From Streptomyces sp. GS7 (GTDB lineage Bacteria > Actinomycetota > Actinomycetes > Streptomycetales > Streptomycetaceae): a stretch of 64,000 nucleotides of DNA. Below, piece after piece: positions 26,615-34,785 of this stretch (positions are counted from its first letter, which is position 1; every line of letters begins with the position of its first letter). The translations under genes were made by a program, and so were the position numbers. The notes beneath the pieces were generated by a model. It saw nothing but the letters and a program-made list of their open reading frames with translations. It was not told the DNA's origin and searched no databases. Location of the stretch: positions 5,077,501 to 5,141,500 of the forward strand of contig NZ_CP047146.1 in the NCBI RefSeq assembly GCF_009834125.1, written 5' to 3'.

Positions 26615-27646
26615 TCAGGGGGTCAGGACGACCTTGCCGGTGACGGTGCCGGACTCCGCCAGGCGCAGCGCCTCGGCGGCCCTGGTGAGCGGCAGTTGGG
26701 CGGCGATGCGGGCGGTGACGTCGCCGCGGCGGACGGCGGCGAATACCTCGGTGAGGTCGGCTCGCAGCCGGGCGCGGAAGCGGTCCTTGCTCAGGGACCG
26801 GCCGGCCCAGATGTTGTAGAAGTAGGCGCGGCGGCCGTTGGGCAGGGTGTTCCACAGCGAGACGCGGGCGAGGATCTTCAGCACGGGCCACTGCTTGGAG
26901 CCGGTGTCGTCGCGGGTGGAGGCACTGCCGTAGGAGACGAGGGTGCCGCCGGGGGCGAGCAGGTGCCAGGAGTCGGTGACACTTCGGCCGCCGACGTGGT
27001 CGAAGACGGCGTCGACCCCACTGGGCGCCAGCTCCCTGACCTGGCCGGGCACGTCGCCGGCGCGGTAGTCGACCGGGATGACGCCCAACTCCCGCAGGGC
27101 GTCGTGGTGCCGGGCGGAGGCCGTGCCGATCACCTTCACGCCCGCCGTGCGGGCGAGTTGGACCAGGACGGAGCCCACACCGCCGCTGGCGCCGTGCACC
27201 AGGATCGTCTGTCCGGCGCGCACCCGGGCCTTGCGGTGCATCATCTGCCAGGCGGTGATGCCATTGACCACCACGGTCTCGGCCTCCGCCGCCGTGAGGC
27301 CGTCCGGGACCTGGACCGCGTCCTTGGCGTCGAGCACCACATGGCTGGCCCACCCACCGACCTTCACCAGGGCGGCCACCCGCCGACCGGCCAGGCCCGG
27401 ATCGACACCCTCGCCGGTCGCCAGCACCCGACCCACCAGGTCGTAGCCGGGCACGAACGGGAACGGCGGCTGGTCGTAGTACCGCCCGCGACGCATCTGC
27501 TGCTCGGCGAACGACACGCCGGTCGCCTCCATGGCGATCACGATCTGTCCCCGCCCGGCATCCGGCACGACTGCTTCGCGGATCTCCAGACCTTCCGGGG
27601 CCACGATGCCCGGCAGAACGACCTGGACGAGGTGTTCGCTGCCCAT
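26615..27646 (-). CDS. Quinone-type NADPH oxidoreductase (MDR family)
   Basis: 343 residues. GROES-like N-terminal domain (VPDAGRGQIVIAMEATGVSFAEQQMR) and a Rossmann domain with ILVHGASGGVGSVLVQLAR at about 150-168, the quinone oxidoreductase signature. The catalytic-zinc ligands of alcohol dehydrogenases are absent, which fits the QOR class. It probably reduces quinones or enones using NADPH. It is divergent from a TetR gene over a gap of about 130 bases, the standard arrangement for a TetR-controlled target. Confidence 0.87.
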   Translation of the reverse strand: MGSEHLVQVVLPGIVAPEGLEIREAVVPDAGRGQIVIAMEATGVSFAEQQMRRGRYYDQPPFPFVPGYDLVGRVLATGEGVDPGLAGRRVAALVKVGGWASHVVLDAKDAVQVPDGLTAAEAETVVVNGITAWQMMHRKARVRAGQTILVHGASGGVGSVLVQLARTAGVKVIGTASARHHDALRELGVIPVDYRAGDVPGQVRELAPSGVDAVFDHVGGRSVTDSWHLLAPGGTLVSYGSASTRDDTGSKQWPVLKILARVSLWNTLPNGRRAYFYNIWAGRSLSKDRFRARLRADLTEVFAAVRRGDVTARIAAQLPLTRAAEALRLAESGTVTGKVVLTP

Positions 27647-27688
27647 GATCGCCTCCTGTTCTCGCTAGAAGAATTTGCGTTCGTTAGA

Positions 27689-27698
27689 AGTTATAACT
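27689..27698. promoter_or_regulatory. Candidate TetR operator in the divergent promoter region
   Basis: AGTTATAACT is a perfect 10-base palindrome in an unusually AT-rich stretch between the oxidoreductase and the TetR gene. It overlaps a direct repeat (GCTAGAAGAATTT and GTTAGAAGTTAT at about 27664-27694). Position and symmetry fit repression of both genes by the TetR protein. Confidence 0.5.
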
Positions 27699-27780
27699 GC
27701 GTCGAGAGTGAGAGTCAAGAACGTTGGTGATAATCTCTAACCAAGTGGTGCCGAAGCTTCGGGAGAACGGGAGACAGGGC

Positions 27781-28431
27781 GTGATCGAGCCGGACACGAG
27801 TACTCCGAGGGAGCGGTACCGCGCCCAGGTGCGGGAGGAAATCAAGCAGCACGCATGGGCGCAGATCGCCGCCGCCGGGGCCTCCGCCCTGTCCCTCAAC
27901 GCCATCGCCAAGCAGATGGGCGTGAGCGGACCGGCCCTGTACCGGTACTTCGCCAACCGCGACGAGCTGATCACCGAACTCGTCAAGGACGCCTACCGCA
28001 GCCTGGCCGACACCTTCCGCACCCGCGCCGAGGTCGGCGCCGACCTCGGCGCCTTGGCACACGCCCTGCGCCAGTGGGCTCTGGACGACCCCCAGCGCTA
28101 CTTCCTCGTCTACGGCACCCCCGTGCCCGGATACCAAGCGCCCGAAGAAACGAGGCGAATCGCCTCCGAGATCATGGCCGTCCTCCTCGACGCCTGCACC
28201 GCCGCGCAACCGCCCGACACGCCGCAGTCCCCGCTCGACCCGCACCTGGCCGAGGGCCGGACCTGGGCCGGAGAGCACCCGGCCCCCCCGGCAGCGCTCC
28301 GCCGCGCCCTCACCTTCTGGACCCGCCTTCACGGCGAGCTCTCCCTCGAACTCGCCGGCCACTTCACCGGCATGGGATTCGACCCCGCCCAGCTCTACGC
28401 CGCCGAAACGCAGTCCCTCGCGGGCCGTTGA
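27781..28431 (+). CDS. TetR family transcriptional regulator
   Basis: 216 residues from GTG 27781, which has GGGAG a few bases upstream; the frame stays open to TTG 27724, so a 235-residue form is possible. The helix-turn-helix is clear: ALSLNAIAKQMGVSGPALYRYFANRDEL. The C-terminal ligand domain (about 90-200) includes DDPQRYFLVYGTPVPGY, found in the TetR_C_13/WHG group. It is divergent from the quinone-type oxidoreductase and probably represses it until a ligand binds. Confidence 0.88.
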   Translation: MIEPDTSTPRERYRAQVREEIKQHAWAQIAAAGASALSLNAIAKQMGVSGPALYRYFANRDELITELVKDAYRSLADTFRTRAEVGADLGALAHALRQWALDDPQRYFLVYGTPVPGYQAPEETRRIASEIMAVLLDACTAAQPPDTPQSPLDPHLAEGRTWAGEHPAPPAALRRALTFWTRLHGELSLELAGHFTGMGFDPAQLYAAETQSLAGR

Positions 28432-29418
28432 CCGTCGCCGCCGCCGTGCATGAGGCCGTGGCCACGCGCCACGGCCGGGACGGTGACGAGTTCTCCTTCT
28501 TCTCGTACCCACCGCGAGGGACGACGTCGAAGCCCGCGACGTCCCGTCCGTTGTGGGCCGGCAACTGCTCCCACCACGCGCCGAGGAGCGCCCTCGGCGA
28601 CTCCTCCAGCCAGTGCCGGTCCGGCGACACAGCCACCGTCGGAATGACAAGCGGCGCGATGCCTGAGCCCTGGTCACGGGTTCGCCGACGTGTACGTCTG
28701 CGTCGCCGCCTCGGGGAACTCCGTCCGGAGGTGTTGCAACATTCCACAACAGGTGTGCTCGATGCGGGAACCATCGGCCATGACCTCATCATCAAGCCTG
28801 ACGGTGGGGAATTGGGCGGATCTGTTGGCCGACCTGGCTCTCATCAACTTTGGTCCGGGCGCGGCCCGTGACACCCCTCTGTCGCCTGGTTGACCGTGGT
28901 TGACCGAGTCATCCGGCACGGTTCTGGCACGGCCGAGCTCGGTGCCGTTCCCAAAGACACTCGACATGCACACAGGGTTCGATCCGCCACCCACCGCATG
29001 GCTGCCCAGCGCTGACTACCTGGCATCAGCCCGTGTGCTGGGAGACGTCCAGATGTGCTGGCGTTCGTCCTCGTTGATGTCAGGGCTGGATGTCATCCCG
29101 CGACGAGTTCGGAGCCTCCGAGCTGTCCAGGCCCCCGACACCCGCGACGTACCGGTGGGCCTTCCCGTCGTAGTAGCCCCACCCCGCATCCGTGCCACAC
29201 TCAAGGCAATCCTGGTGTGCGGTCGCCCTGGCGGTGTTGGCCGGGATCGCCTGGGACAAGCGCTTCCGCTGACAGGCGCCACCAACCCACCTTCATCTTC
29301 CACTTGCGCCCGCTCCGCTGCGGCATGTCGTTGTTTGTCCAGGTCAAACGGACTGGTCACATAATCTGCGATCTTCTGCCACACTTCCACATAAACTTCT
29401 CGCGCTCGGGGGGAATCC
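28432..29418. other. Long gap with decayed coding remnants
   Basis: 987 bases. On the minus strand about 28440-28690 encodes a plausible fragment (SPRALLGAWWEQLPAHNGRD, then VAGFDVVPRGGYE) with no start. On the minus strand 29080-29300 encodes another (DCLECGTDAGWGYYDGKAHR, YVAGVGGLDSS) ending in a stop at 29080 but also lacking a start. I recognise neither family. Both look like leftover 3' ends in an area full of insertion elements. Confidence 0.35.
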
Positions 29419-29654
29419 ATGTCGTACCCGCAATGGCCTGCCCAGCCGCAATGGGTGCCGCCGCAGCCGCCGCAAAAGAAGACGAACAAGGGCCTGCTCG
29501 GCTGCCTGGGTTGCCTGGGCGCGATCGTCCTGCTCTTCATCATCGCGGGCGTGGCCAGTGTTGCTAGCCAGAACACCAGTTCAAACAAGAACCCCTCGTC
29601 GAGCCCGACGCCGATACCGAGCAAGTCGACGTCCCCGACACCGATGCCGAGTAA

Positions 29655-30572
29655 GGACTCCTAGCAAAATGAGCTGTACTGCCTTGGAATGACAGGCCGT
29701 CAGCCGGTGTTGTGCCTCTGTCTGGTGTTGTGGTGGGGGCGTTGGGCATGGTGCAGCGGAGGCCGTGGGAAGTCGAGGACGGGTTGTGGGAGCGGATTGC
29801 CGGGCTGCTGCCGGTGATTGAGCGCCGCGTGAGGTATCCGGGTCGCAAACGGCTCGATGACCGGCGGGTGCTGAGCGGGATCCTGTTCGTGCTGTACACC
29901 GGCATCCCTTGGGAGTTCCTGCCCCAGGAGCTGGGATATGGCTCGGGCAGCACGTGCTGGCGCAGGCTGCGCGACTGGCATCAGGCCGGGGTGTGGCAGG
30001 CTCTTCATGAGCTGCTGCTGGCCGAGCTACGTGCGGCCGGGCTGCTGGACTTCTCCCGGGCCGCGGTCGACGGCTCCCATCTGCGGGCGATGAAGGGCGG
30101 CGCGAAGACCGGGCCCTCACCGGTGGATCGGGGAAAGGCAGGCAGCAAGCACCACGTGATCACCGAAGCGCACGGCATCCCGCTGGCGGCCACGCTCACA
30201 GGCGGAAACCGCCACGACGTCACCCAGCTCATGCCGCTGGTCCACGCCATACCGGCCGTCAAAGGCAAGCGGGGGCGCCCCCGAAAGCGCCCCGGCGCTC
30301 TGTTCGCCGACCGCGCCTACGACTCCGACACCTACCGCCGCGAACTGCGCGAGGTGGGCATCCGCCCCCTCATCGCCCGCCGCGGCACCCAGCACGGCTC
30401 CGGTCTGGGCATCCACCGATGGGTCGCCGAAGCAGCCTTCGCCCTCCTGCACTGGTTCCGGCGCCTGCGCATCCGCTGGGAGATCAGGGAAGACCTCCAC
30501 GAAGCTTTCCTCATCCTCGGCTGCAGCATCATCTGCTGGCGACGCCTGAAAACCTCATTTTGCTAGGAATCC
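29655..30572 (+). mobile_element. IS5-family insertion sequence (918 bp)
   Basis: The ends are imperfect 19-base inverted repeats, GGA(C/T)TCCTAGCAAAATGAG, with a single mismatch. TAA flanks both sides (29652-29654 and 30573-30575) as a 3-base target duplication. One transposase gene fills the element. The intact ends, duplication and frame suggest a recent, possibly still mobile insertion. Confidence 0.9.
29748..30566 (+). CDS. IS5-family transposase
   Basis: 272 residues from ATG 29748; the frame is open from 29712 with no better start. The N-terminal part (WEVEDGLWERIAGLLP, RLDDRRVLSGILFVLYTGIP, WEFLPQELGYGSGSTCWRR) is the DUF4096-type opening. The DDE catalytic core has AAVDGSHLRA (first D), LFADRAYDSD (second D) and RWVAEAAFALLHWFRRLRIR (E). 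The stop codon lies inside the right inverted repeat. It appears complete and without frameshift. Confidence 0.92.
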   Translation: MVQRRPWEVEDGLWERIAGLLPVIERRVRYPGRKRLDDRRVLSGILFVLYTGIPWEFLPQELGYGSGSTCWRRLRDWHQAGVWQALHELLLAELRAAGLLDFSRAAVDGSHLRAMKGGAKTGPSPVDRGKAGSKHHVITEAHGIPLAATLTGGNRHDVTQLMPLVHAIPAVKGKRGRPRKRPGALFADRAYDSDTYRRELREVGIRPLIARRGTQHGSGLGIHRWVAEAAFALLHWFRRLRIRWEIREDLHEAFLILGCSIICWRRLKTSFC

Positions 30573-30966
30573 TAAGTCGGCGTCCCCGACGCCGACACCG
30601 AAGCCCACGCCAACGCACTCGACCCCGAAGCCGACGCACACCCAGGCCGACAACAGCTCTAGCTCCGGCGGATCGTCGGACAACAGTGGAGGATCGTCGA
30701 GCGCCTCAGGCGGCGCCGCCGCCGTGACCAGCGGTGGCGGGTCAAGCGACTCCTCCACTGGCGGCTCCGGCGGAGGCGGTTGTTACCCGACCGCCAACAG
30801 CGGCAACTGCTACCGACCCGGCGAGTACTGCCGTAAATCCGACCACGGAATGAGCGGTATCGACGGCGACGGCAACCCCATCGCCTGTCGGGACAACCAC
30901 GGATGGCGCTGGGAACCCGCCTGATCACTAAAGCCACGGCCAAGCTGCCCTATCGAGGGATACGCG

Positions 30967-31030
30967 GACAGTCTGTAAAACTGTCGTGGCGGCAACGCCA
31001 CCGTGGGTTCAAATCCCACAGCCTCCACAG
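30967..31030 (+). repeat. tRNA-Ser-like 3' half (left copy; possible att site)
   Basis: A class II tRNA 3' portion: an anticodon-like stem-loop (ACAGT-CTGTAAA-ACTGT), variable arm TGGCG-GCAA-CGCCA, and T-arm GTGGG-TTCAAAT-CCCAC, then AGCCTCC. No matching 5' acceptor strand or D-arm precedes it, so it is not a complete tRNA gene. Bases from AAAACTGTCGTGG to CAGCCTC recur at 34788-34836 with two mismatches. Confidence 0.65.
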
Positions 31031-31034
31031 GCAG

Positions 31035-31071
31035 AAGGCCCCTGACCAGGGAACTCCCGGTCGGGGGCCTT
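31035..31071 (+). terminator. Terminator hairpin after the left tRNA-like sequence
   Basis: AAGGCCCCTGACC and GGTCGGGGGCCTT form a 13-bp stem (one G-T pair) around an 11-base loop, followed by a T-rich tail. The 5' arm also recurs after the right tRNA-like copy. Confidence 0.8.
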
Positions 31072-31115
31072 CTTCGTTCACGATCGCCATGCATCCATGG
31101 CTGACCGTTCTTGAC

Positions 31116-32510
31116 AGATATGTCCGAAAGATCGCGTAAGTCCGTGATGTGACAGGCTGGTCGGGGCCCTGACCTGGGCTTTGACCAGCCGGGACGGACG
31201 GACATGAACGACAACGAGATCCCGGCTGTCGAGCCGGTCGAGGACAAGCTCGTGGATGAGGTCGTCCAGCGGCTGATGGACCGCGTCGACGCCTCTGGTG
31301 CTGCCCTGCTGGGTGAAGGCGGGCTGCTGACGGAGGTGACCCGGGCCGTGCTGGAGCGGGCCCTGGACGCGGAGATGACCGACCATCTCGGGTACGAGAA
31401 GCACGATCGGGCGGGCCGCGGCTCGGGCAACAGCCGCAACGGCACCTCGCCGAAGACGGTGCTGACCGACGCCGGGGCGGCCACGCTGGACGTTCCCAGG
31501 GACCGTGACGGGTCCTTCGAACCGCAGCCGGTACCCAAGCACGCCAGGCGGCTGGCAGGCTTCAACGAGCAGATCCTGTCGCTGTACGCACGCGGCATGT
31601 CGGTGCGCGACATCCGCTCGCACCTGGCCGGCATGTACGGCGTCGAGGTCTCACCGGACCTGATCAGCAAGGTCACCGACGCCGTCACCGACGAGCTCGA
31701 CGCATGGCAGAGCAGACCGCTGGACGCCCTGTGGCCGATCATCTACATCGACGCACTGTGGGTGAAGATCCGCTCCAGATCCGTGGCCTCCCGGCCGGTC
31801 TACCTGGCCGTCGGCGTGGACATGGACGGCTGCAAGGACGTGCTCGGGCTGTGGGCCGGCGACGAGGGCGAAGGCGCCACGACCTGGATGACCGTGCTGT
31901 CCGAGCTCCGCAACCGCGGGGTCGAGGACGTGTGCATCGTCGCCTGTGACGGACTCAAGGGCCTGCCCGACGCGGTCACCGCAACCTGGCCCAAAGCCAC
32001 CGTTCAGACGTGTGTGATCCACTTGATCCGTGCCTCGCTGAGGTTCGCCTCCAAGCAGCACCACGCAAAGCTGGTCACGGAGTTGAAGGCCATCTACACA
32101 GCGCCGACCGAGCAGGCCGCCGAGCAGGCCCTCGCCGACTTCGCCGCAGGCGAGCTGGGCCAGCGGTATCCGGCAATTGTCCGGACCTGGCAGGCTGCGT
32201 GGAGCGAATTCACGCCTTACCTCGCCTTCCCGCCGGAGATAAGGAAGGTCGTCTACTCGACGAACCTGATCGAGTCGATCAACGCACGGCTGCGGAAAGC
32301 CACCCGCAACCGCGGACACTTCCCCTCCGAGCAGGCCGCGTTGAAGGTGCTCTACCTCGCCGTCCGCGAGCAGATCACCCCCAGAGCGCGCGATGTCAAC
32401 CACGTCGCGGCACACTGGAAGAAGGCACTCAACCGGTTCTCACTCTTCTTCGAGAACCGGCTCAACACCAAGTGAAAATAGAGGACTTACACAAAGCTCC
32501 GTACACGCCC
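31116..32510 (+). mobile_element. IS256-family insertion sequence (about 1395 bp)
   Basis: TTCTTGAC flanks both ends (31108-31115 and 32511-32518), the 8-base target duplication expected for IS256. The ends just inside align in register as imperfect inverted repeats of about 35 bases, with GTAAGTCC (31136-31143) and its complement (32483-32490) as the best-kept core. One complete transposase gene lies between. Confidence 0.85.
31204..32475 (+). CDS. IS256-family (Mutator-type) transposase
   Basis: 423 residues. Family features include LERALDAEMTDHLGYEKHD, GNSRNGTSPKTV, the first catalytic Asp in WPIIYIDALWVKIR, the second in CIVACDGLKGLPDAV, and the Glu in KVVYSTNLIESINARLRK. CVIHLIRASLRFAS is the Mutator signature with Cys/His. 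It begins with ATG 31204 after a GGACGGACG stretch. It is full length without frameshift. Confidence 0.93.
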   Translation: MNDNEIPAVEPVEDKLVDEVVQRLMDRVDASGAALLGEGGLLTEVTRAVLERALDAEMTDHLGYEKHDRAGRGSGNSRNGTSPKTVLTDAGAATLDVPRDRDGSFEPQPVPKHARRLAGFNEQILSLYARGMSVRDIRSHLAGMYGVEVSPDLISKVTDAVTDELDAWQSRPLDALWPIIYIDALWVKIRSRSVASRPVYLAVGVDMDGCKDVLGLWAGDEGEGATTWMTVLSELRNRGVEDVCIVACDGLKGLPDAVTATWPKATVQTCVIHLIRASLRFASKQHHAKLVTELKAIYTAPTEQAAEQALADFAAGELGQRYPAIVRTWQAAWSEFTPYLAFPPEIRKVVYSTNLIESINARLRKATRNRGHFPSEQAALKVLYLAVREQITPRARDVNHVAAHWKKALNRFSLFFENRLNTK

Positions 32511-32627
32511 TTCTTGACCGCGTTTTACCGCCCTGTCTGGCACGGATCTGGCACGTTCAGCGGGCTTGAAAGGCATGTCGGACGTGCCTCTGCCCCATTG
32601 GGCGGAGCGGCCGATACGGCCTGTCGT

Positions 32628-32793
32628 CTACCTGCGGCGGAGATACACGATGTTGCCGAGCGGGTTGCCGAGCCAGATATGCAAGCCGTCCCCTGTGCCG
32701 TCGAGGGACTCGCGGCCGTATCGCGTCTACCGGACCGTCGTAGGTCTGCCAACCCTGTCCGGGTGTCGTGCGGCCTGCGGCAACGATGGGCAT
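32628..32793 (-). pseudogene. Short decayed gene of unknown family
   Basis: A minus-strand frame starts at ATG 32793 behind a good ribosome site (AAGGAGAGGATC) and reads IVAAGRTTPGQGWQTYDGPV. The natural continuation is in another frame (RYGRESLDGTGDGLHIWLGN, then PLGNIVYLRRR, stop at 32628), so a frameshift near 32735 is likely. I do not recognise the family. Confidence 0.4.
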
Positions 32794-32821
32794 GAGGAGA
32801 TCCTCTCCTTCGCGCCGACCT

Positions 32822-33004
32822 GAACAGGCGGCGTCCCGTGAGGTCCTGGAGGAGACTGGCTGGCGTCTTGGGCCGGTGAAGCCGTTGACCTACGCGGAGC
32901 CTGCAAACGGGATCACGGACTCGCAGCACCACGTCTTCCGGGCTGACGGCGCGACCTACGTCGGGCCTCCGACGGAGAAGAACGAATCCGACCGCATCGA
33001 GTGA
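32822..33004 (+). pseudogene. Nudix hydrolase fragment
   Basis: About 60 codons read EQAASREVLEETGWRLGPVK, the second half of the Nudix box (REVLEETGW matches REUxEExGU), then HHVFRADGATY and KNESDRIE before a stop. The first half of the box and the N-terminal strand are missing; upstream lies an unrelated oppositely oriented remnant. It cannot be functional as it stands. Confidence 0.65.
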
Positions 33005-33085
33005 GGCCTTCTCAGCGGTGATCACTTCGGATCTCACCTGCGAAAGAGGATCAGGCAAGGGCGGCGGTCTACGCTCGCGCCATGG

Positions 33086-33214
33086 GCTCTCGGCGAGCGC
33101 ACAGCCGCCGAGCTCAAGCAGCGATGGCGCACCCTCCAGTACGTCACGCTCAGCCCCAGCCGGATCGGCGACATCACCCGCGCCGCCCTCGTCCTCAACA
33201 GAATCTGGAAATGA
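33086..33214 (+). pseudogene. C-terminal remnant of a transposase
   Basis: Reads ALGERTAAELKQRWRTLQYV, then TLSPSRIGDITRAALVLNRI and a stop. This is like the C-terminal end of IS5-type transposases (GERANAELK...ALVLN). No start or catalytic residues remain. Confidence 0.5.
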
Positions 33215-33569
33215 TCACCGTTGAGAAAACCTCAGTGCGCAGGTCGGTGTCGAGGCGGCCTTCCTCGTGGAGCGAATCACCCATCCGGCCCTCCAGCTTG
33301 CAGTCGGCGAGCGCCCGTCATGACACCCTGTTGTTGGCCGAGATGTGTGCCGCCCTAAGTGGAGGAAGCGTATCGCGCAAACTGTGCTGCGCCAGTCGGA
33401 TTTACCCGATCGCTGGACTGCGCGAATTGACGCCGCTGTTTGGGCATCAGAGGCGATCCGAATGTGCGGGGAGCGCTGACGCGGGTGACGATGATTTGAG
33501 CGAGAAGGCAGCCGCTGCGGCTGAAATCCCTCGCTTCCAGTGCATCTATTCACCCCGAAGGGAAAAGGA
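33215..33569. other. Intergenic leader of the repeat-protein gene
   Basis: 355 bases with no convincing open frame, and less GC-rich than its surroundings toward the right end. It must hold the promoter for the repeat-protein gene; no box was picked with confidence. Confidence 0.35.
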
Positions 33570-34076
33570 ATGACATCGGCTACGCAAAGCCCCACGCGCG
33601 AACAGCAAGAAGAGGTAGGCGAGGAATCCGGCATCAGCCCTGTTCTCCTGGCTGCCTTGCTCTCACGGCGCGCGGAGCACGGTGAGGAGGGTGGCGAGGG
33701 ACTTGTCGAGCACCCGCTTCTGCTGGCTGCTCTGACGCGTCGTCGTCGCGAGGAAGGCGGGGAGAGCCTGATCGAGAATCCGCTTCTGCTGGCTGCTCTC
33801 ATGCGTCGTCGTCGCGAGGAAGGCGGGGAGAGCCTGATCGAGAATCCGCTTCTGCTGGCTGCTCTCATGCGTCGTCGTCGCGAGGAAGGCGGGGAGAGCC
33901 TGATCGAGCACCCGCTTCTGCTCGCCGCTCTGACGCGTCGTCGTCGCGAGGAAGGCGGGGAGAGCCTGATCGAGCACCCGCTTCTGCTCGCCGCCCTCAT
34001 GCGCCGTCGTCGCGAGGAAGGCGGGGAGAGCCTGATCGGACACCCCCTCCTGCTCGCCGCCCTCATGCGCCGCTGA
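33570..34076 (+). CDS. Protein made of tandem 22-residue helical repeats (function unknown)
   Basis: 168 residues from ATG 33570, chosen over the ATG at 33540 because GAAGGG/AAAAGGA directly precedes it. After a Thr/Ser/Gln/Glu-rich start and one degenerate unit (SPVLLAALLSRR) come six tandem units of 22 residues with consensus REEGGESLIEHPLLLAALMR plus RR; the last lacks the final residue. Each unit has an acidic turn, a hydrophobic helix (PLLLAAL) and a basic cluster, so a solenoid or an amphipathic, membrane- or nucleic-acid-binding array is possible. Units two and three are identical in DNA, which shows recent repeat expansion. No signal peptide or Cys. The partner gene lies 167 bases downstream. 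I do not recognise the family. Confidence 0.8.
   Translation: MTSATQSPTREQQEEVGEESGISPVLLAALLSRRAEHGEEGGEGLVEHPLLLAALTRRRREEGGESLIENPLLLAALMRRRREEGGESLIENPLLLAALMRRRREEGGESLIEHPLLLAALTRRRREEGGESLIEHPLLLAALMRRRREEGGESLIGHPLLLAALMRR
33681..34073 (+). repeat. 66-bp tandem repeat array, six units, coding
   Basis: Unit boundaries are at 33681, 33747, 33813, 33879, 33945 and 34011; the last unit is 63 bases. Units at 33747 and 33813 are identical, and the others differ at a few bases, mostly Asn/His and Met/Thr codons. There are no spacers, so this is not a CRISPR array. Confidence 0.9.
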
Positions 34077-34201
34077 GAAACGAAAGCCCGGCCCACCTTG
34101 CCCGTCTCCCGATCGCGTCGCGAACGCGGAGACGTGTGACGTGGGGCCAAGCCGTGTAACGGGTCCTGCTCTTCAGCTATTGCGTCAGGCAACGGCTGGA
34201 G

Positions 34202-34227
34202 GGTGGGGCCCATACGAACGCCCCACC
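34202..34227 (+). promoter_or_regulatory. Perfect hairpin just ahead of a ribosome binding site
   Basis: GGTGGGGC and GCCCCACC form an 8-bp perfect stem with a 10-base loop, ending three bases before the GAGGAGAAC ribosome site of the gene at 34244. It could attenuate read-through from the repeat-protein gene or control translation of the second gene; there is no T-run after it. Confidence 0.5.
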
Positions 34228-34243
34228 AATCGAGGAGAACAAA

Positions 34244-34645
34244 ATGGCAGCTGAACCCGGCGACGAGGCGGAAAGGGATCCGGTGCAGTCCTTCGTCGAC
34301 GAAGCCTTCGAAGAAATGATGCGGGAGGTCGGAGCCTCGCACAAAGGTGTGGGGAAATACGGTAAAGATCCTCTGACAGCAACCCTGCTTGAGTCGGCTG
34401 CGGCCTCGCTGTCGCACCCGGCATCCTCCGGTATGTCAGAACTTGAGAAAATTCTGTTTGCGCAGGCCCTGGCCACCGCGCTGGCCGACGCACTCGCCCC
34501 AGCGCTAGCGGAGAACCTTGCCACGGAAATCATGAAGAATTTGGAACGGCACAATCCTCCGAAAGCCCACCACAAGGAATCTAACCTCTCGAATCGCGGC
34601 GATCGGAGTTCACAAGAAGGGACCCGCCGGGTCAAGGGCAAATGA
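34244..34645 (+). CDS. Small helical protein encoded after the repeat protein (function unknown)
   Basis: 133 residues from ATG 34244 behind a strong GAGGAG site. It is acidic at the start (EPGDEAERDPVQSFVDEAFE) and has a hydrophobic, Ala/Leu-rich helix region at about 45-100 (TATLLESAAASLSHP, ILFAQALATALADALAPALA). A polar basic tail (HHKESN to RRVKGK) follows. No signal peptide, Cys or known motif is visible. The SHP and LLxxAL patterns echo the repeats of the upstream protein, so the two may interact. Both lie inside the island bounded by tRNA-like repeats. Confidence 0.75.
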   Translation: MAAEPGDEAERDPVQSFVDEAFEEMMREVGASHKGVGKYGKDPLTATLLESAAASLSHPASSGMSELEKILFAQALATALADALAPALAENLATEIMKNLERHNPPKAHHKESNLSNRGDRSSQEGTRRVKGK

Positions 34646-34785
34646 CGATCACCTCGCCTGCCGTCACGGGTTAGCCGGGCGCCGTCCCATGCGGATGGGC
34701 AGGAGAACACCTTCAGCCACACCGGCCGGGGCATATCATCGCGGGTACGGTCCAGCGCGTCCTCGGCGTGCCCGAGGGACCGTCT

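Larger units (their letters stand above)
29419..30924 (+). pseudogene. Small membrane-anchored Ser/Pro/Thr-linker protein gene split by an IS5-family element
   Basis: Removing bases 29655-30575 (the IS plus one TAA) joins 29419-29654 to 30576-30924 in frame and gives 194 residues. The ancestral protein has a short Pro/Gln-rich cytoplasmic start (YPQWPAQPQWVPPQPP), a membrane segment (GCLGAIVLLFIIAGVASVAS), a PTPxPSKS-type linker and a Ser/Gly-rich stretch. It ends in a 45-residue Cys-containing domain (CYPTANSGNCYRPGEYC, DGDGNPIACRDNHGWRW). As the sequence stands, the first part ends at a stop six bases into the IS (PSKDS), so a truncated membrane peptide without the outer domain would be made. 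ATG 29419 has a G-rich ribosome site. Function unknown; the design suggests a surface-exposed domain on a stalk. Confidence 0.8.

Noticed and set aside
28900..29364. Plus-strand open frame of 154 codons
   Set aside because: No ribosome site or family features; the minus strand of the same stretch holds a more protein-like remnant.
30967..31030. Complete tRNA-Tyr (GTA in the loop)
   Set aside because: The variable arm and T-arm are class II-like, but there is no 5' acceptor strand or D-arm pairing, so only a 3' half is present.
33681..34073. Possible CRISPR array
   Set aside because: The 66-bp units are contiguous without spacers, stay in one reading frame and encode a repeat protein.
33215..34417. 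A 400-codon minus-strand open frame with repeats
   Set aside because: Its repeats are the antisense of the 66-bp array; the plus-strand frame has the ribosome site and sensible repeat composition.
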